DNA from: Microbacterium sp.
Lineage (GTDB): Bacteria; Actinomycetota; Actinomycetes; Actinomycetales; Microbacteriaceae
Assembly (NCBI GenBank): GCA_031286555.1
Contig: JAITUD010000533.1
Span: forward strand, 1 to 7,205
Direction of reading: 5' to 3'
Length of the DNA: 7,205 nucleotides
Part shown: positions 1-7,205 of the stretch, piece after piece
Position numbering within the stretch: the first letter of the stretch is position 1
How the letters are laid out: each line of letters begins with the position of its first letter
Translations under genes and position numbers: made by a program
Notes under the pieces: generated by a model
Told to the model about the DNA's origin: nothing
The model's input: the letters and a program-made list of their open reading frames with translations, nothing else
The model's database searches: none

Positions 1-2922
<2,922 letters not shown>

Positions 2923-2931
2923 CAGTCACCG

Positions 2932-2936
2932 TCCTC
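2932..2936 (-). promoter_or_regulatory. Ribosome binding site that supports the GTG start of gltB
   Basis: GAGGA on the minus strand lies 9 bases upstream of the GTG at 2922. It favours that GTG over the downstream ATG at 2868, which has only a poor purine run before it. No in-frame extension is possible because TGA lies two codons upstream of the GTG. Confidence 0.6.
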
Positions 2937-2981
2937 GTATCTCAGTTGACACTGCTCTCGGATGAGACCGGGGACGACGTT

Positions 2982-3024
2982 GGCCCGCTTTCAGTGCGAT
3001 GTTTCCCCGTGGGGCGAAGCGGCC
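2982..3024 (-). repeat. Imperfect inverted repeat immediately after the lgt stop codon
   Basis: On the minus strand the 8 bases directly after the lgt TAA, GGCCGCTT (3024-3017), can pair with AAGC(G)GGCC (2990-2982), with one bulged G. The 26-base loop between them contains a small CCC/GGG hairpin with a CACG loop. No T-run follows, so this is not a canonical intrinsic terminator. It could be a weak or Rho-associated transcript end, an RNA-processing or stability element, or chance pairing in GC-rich DNA. It lies in the 102-base lgt-gltB gap, where I saw no convincing promoter hexamers for gltB. Confidence 0.35.
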
Positions 3025-4035
3025 TTATCGGGCGGTTTCTTCGACGCTCGGAGCGGTGCTGGTGGCGGTGGCTCCGGTGGTGATCGCTTCGGCGGGAGGC
3101 TCACTCACATCGACGAAGGAATCGGGGTCGTCCGATTGTACCGCAGCCTTGGGCTCACGCCCCGGCTGGTACGGCGAAGGCTCGACGCCCGGGTGGCGAC
3201 GGGTCTGCACGATGATGATCACGATGCCGACGACGACGCCGATGATCGCGGCCCAGACGTTGCTGCGCAGGCCGAGGATGATCTCGCTCGGGTCGATGCG
3301 GATCGACTCCCAGACGACGCGTCCCGCGCTGTACCAGATCAGGTAGACCGCGAACAGCTTGCCCCACTGCAGGCGCAGCGCCTTGCCCGCCCACAGCAGG
3401 AAGATGACGCCGAGACTGTTCCAGATCACCTCGTAGAGGAACGTGGGATGGAACAGCGTGCCGTCGGCCAGTCCCGGCGGGAAGGCGGGGTTGGTCGACT
3501 CGATCTCGAGCCCCCAGGGCAGGTCGGTGGGCAGGCCGAAGAGCTCGTGGTTGAACCAGTTGCCAAAGCGGCCCATGGCCTGCGCCAGCAGCAGGCCCGG
3601 CGCCAGGGCGTCGGCGAAGGTCCAGAACCGGATGCCGGTCCACTTGCAGCCCAGCCATGCACCGACCGCACCGCCGATGAGTGCGCCGAAGATCGCGATG
3701 CCGCCCTCCCAGATGGCCCACACCGAACCGGGCTCGAAGGGGTTCCAGGTGTTCTTGCCCGGGCCGAAGTAGAAGCCGGGGTGGGTGAGCACGTGGAAGA
3801 TGCGCGCACCGATGATGGCCAGAGGCACTGCGAGGATCGCGATGTCGATGACGACCCACTTCTCCGCACCGCGCCGGGTGAGCCGGTAGTTGGTCAGCAG
3901 CACGGCCGCGATGATGCCCGCGATGATGCACAGCGCGTAGAAGCGGATCATGGGCCCGCCCGGCCAGAGGGGGAACTCGTTGATCGGGGGGCTCGGGATG
4001 CTGGCGAGCACGCCGGAGAAGGTGCTGAGGGACAT
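3025..4035 (-). CDS. lgt: Prolipoprotein diacylglyceryl transferase
   Basis: Lgt is an integral membrane enzyme that moves diacylglyceryl from phosphatidylglycerol to the lipobox cysteine of prolipoproteins, the first step of lipoprotein maturation. The 336-residue product has several hydrophobic segments, including about 32-49, 61-78, 112-129, 203-217 and 259-276. The Lgt signature GRFGNWFNHELFG is at 155-167. By alignment with E. coli Lgt from memory, Tyr33 matches Y26, Arg156 matches R143, Asn159 matches N146, Glu164 matches E151, Gly167 matches G154, and Tyr235, Arg239 and Glu243 fall at the same numbers. The H103 position is Phe116. About 58 residues after the last helix form a polar tail rich in Pro, Asp, Glu, Thr and Ser, so the protein is longer than the usual 260-300. 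ATG at 4035 gives the expected N-terminus (MSLS...IPSPP). It lies 10 bases after the trpA stop with no clear Shine-Dalgarno, which suggests translation coupled to trpA. Confidence 0.96.
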   Translation of the reverse strand: MSLSTFSGVLASIPSPPINEFPLWPGGPMIRFYALCIIAGIIAAVLLTNYRLTRRGAEKWVVIDIAILAVPLAIIGARIFHVLTHPGFYFGPGKNTWNPFEPGSVWAIWEGGIAIFGALIGGAVGAWLGCKWTGIRFWTFADALAPGLLLAQAMGRFGNWFNHELFGLPTDLPWGLEIESTNPAFPPGLADGTLFHPTFLYEVIWNSLGVIFLLWAGKALRLQWGKLFAVYLIWYSAGRVVWESIRIDPSEIILGLRSNVWAAIIGVVVGIVIIIVQTRRHPGVEPSPYQPGREPKAAVQSDDPDSFVDVSEPPAEAITTGATATSTAPSVEETAR

Positions 4036-4045
4036 GAGACCGATT

Positions 4046-4849
4046 CTAATTGTCGAGGGAGAACTGTGCGGACGGCGTGCCCGCGACGAGTGAGCGGGTG
4101 ACCTCGGCGAGGCGGTCCAGACCACCGTCGCGGAGGGCGCGCACCAGGGCCGTGCCGACGATCGCGCCGTCGGCGTACTCGGTGACGCCGTTCACCTGCT
4201 CGGCGTTCGAGATACCGATGCCGACGCAGGCGTTGCCCGCGCCGTGCGCCTTCAGGCGCTCGACCAGCACCCGGGCGGCGCGGTCGAGTTCGGCCCGCTC
4301 ACCGGTGATGCCCATGGTGGACACCGTGTAGACGAAGCCGGTCGATGAGGAGACGACGAGGTCGAGGCGCTCATCGGTCGAGGTCGGCGCTGCGAGGAAG
4401 ACGCGGTCCAGGCCGGTGCGCTCGCTCGCGGCGATCCACTCCCCTGCCGCCTCCGGCGTGATGTCGGGGGTGATCAGTCCCGCCCCACCCGCGGCGAGCA
4501 GGTCGTCGGCGTAGCGATCGACGCCGTACTGCAGCACGGGGTTCCAGTAGGTCATGACCAGCACCGGCACGTCGACCTCTGCCGTGATCGCCCGCACCGC
4601 GGTGAACAGGTCGCGCATCTTGAAGCCGGCGGCCAGCGCGTGCTGTGTGGCCTCCTGGATCACGAGTCCGTCCATGACCGGGTCGCTGTACGGCGGGCCG
4701 AGCTCGATCACGTCGACGCCATTGCGGGCGAGGGTGATCGCGGCCTGGATGCTGGTCTCCAGATCCGGATAGCCGACCGGCAGGTAGCCGACGAACGCGC
4801 CGCGACCCTCGTTGTGGGCCTTGGCGATGGCGTCCTCGACGCGGCTCAT
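4046..4849 (-). CDS. trpA: Tryptophan synthase alpha subunit
   Basis: TrpA cleaves indole-3-glycerol phosphate to glyceraldehyde-3-phosphate and indole; indole then passes through a tunnel to TrpB in the cytoplasmic alpha2beta2 complex. The 267-residue length is normal for this TIM-barrel family. The catalytic acids Glu49 and Asp60 lie in the signature IELGPPYSDPVMDG (48-61). The mobile-loop motif STMGITG (177-183) holds the threonine corresponding to Salmonella T183. Phosphate-site motifs VGIGISN (209-215) and VGTALV (231-236) are present. Met59, within the signature, is also what I recall from the mycobacterial enzyme, so I do not regard it as a defect. The ATG at 4849 overlaps the trpB stop by 4 bases (ATGA), and a partial Shine-Dalgarno AAGGGG lies 7 bases upstream inside trpB. 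The overlap favours coupled, near-equal production of the two subunits. Confidence 0.98.
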   Translation of the reverse strand: MSRVEDAIAKAHNEGRGAFVGYLPVGYPDLETSIQAAITLARNGVDVIELGPPYSDPVMDGLVIQEATQHALAAGFKMRDLFTAVRAITAEVDVPVLVMTYWNPVLQYGVDRYADDLLAAGGAGLITPDITPEAAGEWIAASERTGLDRVFLAAPTSTDERLDLVVSSSTGFVYTVSTMGITGERAELDRAARVLVERLKAHGAGNACVGIGISNAEQVNGVTEYADGAIVGTALVRALRDGGLDRLAEVTRSLVAGTPSAQFSLDN

Positions 4850-6054
4850 GACGCAGCCCCTTCGTCGTAGAGGTGGAAGTACCGCGCCGCGGTGTCCATG
4901 TCCTTGTCGCCGCGGCCGGAGAGGCAGATCGCGATCAGGCCGTCCGGGCCGAGCTCGCGACCTATGCGCAGCGCGCCGGCGAGGGCGTGCGCGGACTCGA
5001 TCGCGGGGATGATGCCCTCGGTGCGGCTGAGCAGGCGCAGCGCCTGCATGGCCTCGTCGTCGGTGGCGGGGATGTACTCCGCGCGGCCGATGTCGGCGAG
5101 CCAGGAGTGCTCGGGGCCGACGCCCGGGTAGTCCAGCCCGGCCGAGATCGAGTGCGACTCGATCGTCTGGCCGTCCTCGTCCTGCAGCACGTAGGTCCTC
5201 GCCCCGTGCAGCACACCGGGGCGGCCGCGCTCGATCGAGGCCGCGTGCTGCTCGGTGTCGACGCCGTCGCCGGCCGCCTCCACGCCGTAGAGCTTCACAT
5301 CGGCGTCGTCGAGGAACGCGTCGAACATGCCGATCGCGTTCGATCCGCCGCCCACGCAGGCGACGACCGCATCGGGCAGACGCCCGGCATCCGCCAGCAG
5401 CTGCTCGCGCGCCTCTTCGCCGATGATCTTCTGGAAGTCGCGCACCATCGCCGGGAACGGATGCGGGCCCGCCGCCGTGCCGAAGATGTAGTTGGTGGTC
5501 TCGACGGTGGCGACCCAGTCGCGGTACGCGTCGTTGATCGCGTCCTTCAGGGTGCGCGAACCGGTGGTCACCGGCACGACCTCGGCACCGAGCAGCCGCA
5601 TCCTGGCGACGTTCAGGGCCTGGCGCTCGGTGTCGACCTCGCCCATGTAGATCGTGCAGTCCAGGCCGAACAGAGCCGCGGCGGTCGCGGTGGCGACGCC
5701 GTGCTGCCCGGCGCCGGTCTCGGCGATCACTCGGGTCTTGCCGAGACGCTTGGTGAGCAGCGCCTGGCCGAGCACGTTGTTGATCTTGTGCGAACCGGTG
5801 TGGTTCAGGTCTTCCCGCTTGAGGAAGACCCGCGCACCGCCGGCGTGCTCCGCGAAGCGCGGCACCTCGGTGAGAGCGGACGGCCGCCCGGCGTACGAGC
5901 TCAGCAGCTGCGCCAGTTCGGCGCGGAACTCGGGATCGGCGATCGCGGCGTGGTACGCCTCGGTGAGCTCGTCGATCGCGGCGATCAGGGACTCGGGCAT
6001 GTAGCGCCCGCCGAAGTCCCCGAAGAAGGGACCGGGCTGGTCGCGCAGACTCAC
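4846..6054 (-). CDS. trpB: Tryptophan synthase beta subunit
   Basis: TrpB is the PLP enzyme that condenses indole with L-serine to give L-tryptophan. The 402-residue product is full length and begins with the typical GPFFGDFGGRYMPE. The PLP Schiff-base lysine is Lys90 in LNHTGSHKINN (83-93). The catalytic glutamate is Glu112 in AETGAGQHG (111-119). The glycine-rich phosphate loop GGGSNAIG spans 235-242. Asp308 in GLDYPGVGPEH corresponds to Salmonella D305, and Ser380 in CLSGRGDKD corresponds to S377, which contacts the PLP ring nitrogen. All key residues are intact, and pairing with the adjacent trpA marks it as a TrpB1-type subunit. The start is GTG at 6054, sharing one base with the trpC stop (TAGTG). 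GGAGG (6062-6066) lies 7 bases upstream, inside the end of trpC, so translation is probably coupled and efficient despite the GTG. Confidence 0.98.
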   Translation of the reverse strand: MSLRDQPGPFFGDFGGRYMPESLIAAIDELTEAYHAAIADPEFRAELAQLLSSYAGRPSALTEVPRFAEHAGGARVFLKREDLNHTGSHKINNVLGQALLTKRLGKTRVIAETGAGQHGVATATAAALFGLDCTIYMGEVDTERQALNVARMRLLGAEVVPVTTGSRTLKDAINDAYRDWVATVETTNYIFGTAAGPHPFPAMVRDFQKIIGEEAREQLLADAGRLPDAVVACVGGGSNAIGMFDAFLDDADVKLYGVEAAGDGVDTEQHAASIERGRPGVLHGARTYVLQDEDGQTIESHSISAGLDYPGVGPEHSWLADIGRAEYIPATDDEAMQALRLLSRTEGIIPAIESAHALAGALRIGRELGPDGLIAICLSGRGDKDMDTAARYFHLYDEGAAS

Positions 6055-6830
6055 TATCCGACCTCCAGGAAGCTGTTCAGGGTGGCGACGGGGTCACCGG
6101 TCACGAGTGCCTCGCCGATCAGCACCACGTCGGCGCCGGCCTGCCGATAGCGCGCGACGTCGGCCGGCTCGAGCACCGCGGACGCGGCGATCTTGATCGA
6201 GGTCGGCGGAATGCGGTCGGCCAGGCGGCCGAACAGGTCACGATCGAGCTCGAGCGTCTTGAGGTTGCGGGCATTGATGCCGATCAGCTTCGCACCCAGG
6301 TCGATCGCGACCTCGAGCTCGTCGGCGTCGTGCGTCTCGACCAGCGGGGTCATCCCGAGCTCGAGGATCAGCGCGTAGAGCTCGTGCAGCGTCTTCACCG
6401 GGATGCCGGCGACGATCAGCAGCGCCAGGTCGGCGCCCGCGGCGCGGGCCTCGAGCACCTGGTACGGCGTGGCGATGAAGTCCTTGCGCAGCACGGGAAG
6501 CGAGACCCGGGCCGTGACGGCCTCGAGATCGGCGAGAGAACCGCCGAAGCGACGCTCCTCGGTCAGGACGCTGATCGCAGATGCACCGCCCTGCTCGTAG
6601 AGCGCCGCCTGGTGCGCGGGGTCGGGGATCTCGGCGAGGGCACCGCGGGACGGGCTCGCGCGCTTCACCTCGGCGATGATCTTGACCCGATCGGCAGGAG
6701 CCAGCGCGGCGACCGCATCACGAGCGGCGGGGCGCGCGAGTGCGTCGCGCTCGACCTCGGCCAGCGACCGGGTCAGAGCACGACGTTCTGCATCCTCGAC
6801 TGCGCCGGCCGTGAGGTCGGCGAGGACCAT
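6054..6830 (-). CDS. trpC: Indole-3-glycerol-phosphate synthase
   Basis: TrpC converts carboxyphenylamino-deoxyribulose phosphate to indole-3-glycerol phosphate, the TrpA substrate. The 258-residue product is a single TIM-barrel domain with no fused phosphoribosylanthranilate isomerase. The signature IIAEVKRASPSRGAL (51-65) contains Glu54, Lys56 and Ser59, matching E51, K53 and S56 of the Sulfolobus enzyme. Lys116 (LRKDF) matches the general acid K110, Glu165 (LVETHD) matches E159, Asn186 (GINARNL) matches N180, and Ser217 matches S211. At the position of conserved E210 this protein has Ala216 (KIAASAV, where mycobacterial TrpC has RIAESGV). The rest looks intact, so I call it functional with that caveat. 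ATG at 6830 shares one base with the preceding stop (TGATG), and GAAGG (6838-6842) lies 7 bases upstream. An in-frame extension to 7013 would overlap the small gene and encode Arg-rich shadow sequence, so I rejected it. Confidence 0.97.
   Translation of the reverse strand: MVLADLTAGAVEDAERRALTRSLAEVERDALARPAARDAVAALAPADRVKIIAEVKRASPSRGALAEIPDPAHQAALYEQGGASAISVLTEERRFGGSLADLEAVTARVSLPVLRKDFIATPYQVLEARAAGADLALLIVAGIPVKTLHELYALILELGMTPLVETHDADELEVAIDLGAKLIGINARNLKTLELDRDLFGRLADRIPPTSIKIAASAVLEPADVARYRQAGADVVLIGEALVTGDPVATLNSFLEVG
6062..6066 (-). promoter_or_regulatory. Ribosome binding site of trpB, inside the trpC 3' end
   Basis: GGAGG on the minus strand ends 7 bases before the GTG at 6054. 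It supports GTG as the true trpB start, since no ATG occurs at this junction. The site is formed from the last trpC codons (Leu-Glu-Val-Gly). Confidence 0.75.
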
Positions 6831-7060
6831 CAGTGGGCCTTCGGCGAGTACTTGGGGCCGTTCACCCCGTAGCCGGCCTTCGCCATGATCCAGCCGACGA
6901 TCGGCCCGATGACGATGACGACGACGGACGCCCACACGAGGGGCGGCTGCTCGAGGCAGAAGAACAGGGTGGCAAGACCCACGCCGGCCAGCATGATCAC
7001 GACCGCGGTCCACGCGGCAGGCGAGTGTCCGTGTCCAGGGTCTGCGATCGAGTTGCTCAT
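6830..7060 (-). CDS. HGxxPAAW-type (DUF6704) small membrane protein of unknown function
   Basis: This 76-residue protein carries the motif HGHSPAAW at residues 10-17, immediately before the first of two predicted transmembrane helices (about 18-36 and 41-60). It ends in a short tail with AGYG (62-65) and a basic KYSPKAH end. It matches my recollection of a small actinobacterial family, named for the HGxxPAAW motif, that is found within tryptophan operons; its function is not known. There is no cleavable signal, lipobox or catalytic signature. The ATG at 7060 is chosen because GGAGGAAG lies just upstream and because the longer frame to 7192 adds an Arg/Pro-rich segment overlapping the previous gene. 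The gene follows the trp-associated membrane protein after 43 bases and overlaps trpC by one base, so it is probably made with the Trp enzymes. A membrane role tied to tryptophan, such as transport or enzyme tethering, is only a guess. Confidence 0.88.
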   Translation of the reverse strand: MSNSIADPGHGHSPAAWTAVVIMLAGVGLATLFFCLEQPPLVWASVVVIVIGPIVGWIMAKAGYGVNGPKYSPKAH

Positions 7061-7063
7061 GTT

Positions 7064-7071
7064 CTTCCTCC
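7064..7071 (-). promoter_or_regulatory. Strong ribosome binding site of the small membrane protein gene
   Basis: GGAGGAAG on the minus strand, with its GGAGG core 6 bases before the ATG at 7060, is the best Shine-Dalgarno in the window. It decides the start of the 76-residue protein against the longer in-frame reading beginning at 7192. Confidence 0.8.
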
Positions 7072-7091
7072 GGGGTGGTCGGCGTACGGTC

Positions 7092-7097
7092 AGTCTA
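7092..7097 (-). promoter_or_regulatory. Possible -10 element of an internal promoter (weak)
   Basis: TAGACT on the minus strand fits the loose TAnnnT pattern of actinobacterial -10 elements. It lies 31 bases before the small gene's ATG, which would leave a leader of about 24 bases containing the strong ribosome binding site. No good TTGACA-like hexamer is present 16-18 bases upstream (CCGATC at 17). The call rests on one hexamer and position only. Confidence 0.2.
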
Positions 7098-7103
7098 TCG
7101 GGA

Positions 7104-7205
7104 TCAGCGGGTCGGATCGGTGCCACGCGACAGGTCGTCCCAGGAATCGACGGCGTCGAGAGGACCCTGGTGCGCCTCGTGATGGGCTTCATCGGTGCGG
7201 TAGCG
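7104..7205 (-). CDS. C-terminal end of a probable tryptophan-operon-associated membrane protein (partial)
   Basis: Reading in from the right edge, 33 codons end at TGA (7106-7104). The peptide is polar and acidic, with a His-rich stretch (DEAHHEAHQG) and the ending SWDDLSRGTDPTR. A cytoplasmic tail with a W-D-x-L-S-x-G-x-D-P-T ending is what I recall for the Trp-associated transmembrane protein family (TIGR02234/PF09534), which sits between trpE and trpC in many actinobacteria. The position directly before the HGxxPAAW gene and trpC fits this. The transmembrane part and the start lie outside the window, so the family call rests on a short tail plus context. Confidence 0.7.
   Translation of the reverse strand, partial: RYRTDEAHHEAHQGPLDAVDSWDDLSRGTDPTR

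Noticed and set aside
2946..2951. Perfect TTGACA on the plus strand in the lgt-gltB gap
   Set aside because: No -10-like hexamer follows at 16-18 bases, and no plus-strand gene lies downstream. On the minus strand, which carries all the genes, it reads TGTCAA.
2962..4101. Plus-strand open frame of 379 codons opposite lgt
   Set aside because: It mirrors lgt, crosses the lgt-gltB gap and the trpA end without its own signals, and reads as Asp/Arg-rich shadow sequence.
4036..4125. Longer Lgt reading starting 30 codons upstream at 4125
   Set aside because: The extension overlaps trpA, is Ser/Pro/Arg-rich, and precedes the typical actinobacterial Lgt N-terminus that starts at the ATG at 4035.
4873..6150. 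Plus-strand open frame of 425 codons opposite trpB and the trpC end
   Set aside because: Its codons are the complement of conserved trpB codons and the product has shadow-like composition with no motif.
6953..6967. Cysteine in the small membrane protein (residue 35, LFFC) as a possible lipobox and Lgt substrate
   Set aside because: The residues before the Cys do not fit the lipobox pattern (small residues at -1 to -2), and the Cys lies at the far end of the first helix rather than after a signal peptide.
6836..7013. Longer TrpC reading starting at 7013
   Set aside because: It lies out of frame over the small membrane protein gene and adds 61 residues foreign to the family. The ATG at 6830 has a fitting ribosome binding site.

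Overview
This window is a stretch of ordinary high-GC actinobacterial chromosome. The gene order and protein style suggest a Microbacterium-like member of the Microbacteriaceae; this is inferred from remembered family features, as no search was run. Every gene lies on the minus strand, so transcription runs from the right end of the window to the left.

In transcription order, the window opens with the last 33 codons of a protein that fits the tryptophan-operon-associated membrane protein family (7104-7205). A 76-residue two-helix membrane protein of the HGxxPAAW/DUF6704 type follows (6830-7060). Next come trpC (6054-6830), trpB (4846-6054), trpA (4046-4849), lgt (3025-4035) and the first 974 codons of gltB, the large subunit of glutamate synthase (1-2922), which runs off the left edge. 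The small gene, trpC, trpB and trpA are joined by overlapping stop/start codons (TGATG, TAGTG, ATGA). Only 10 bases separate trpA from lgt, whereas lgt and gltB are 102 bases apart.

Functionally, TrpC makes indole-3-glycerol phosphate and the TrpA/TrpB complex turns it into tryptophan. Lgt attaches diacylglyceryl to prolipoproteins at the membrane and appears to share the trp transcript. GltB begins the ammonia-assimilation pair gltBD; it supplies glutamate and links loosely to the glutamine used by anthranilate synthase upstream. No trpF is fused to trpC.

I see no mobile element, CRISPR array, tRNA/rRNA gene, toxin-antitoxin pair or defence system. The points most worth a second look are an apparent Glu-to-Ala change at a conserved active-site position of TrpC, the uncharacterised small membrane protein embedded in the operon, an imperfect inverted repeat right after the lgt stop codon, and the non-histidine residue at the E. 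coli Lgt His103 position. Coding is continuous and the longest gap without a gene is 102 bases.
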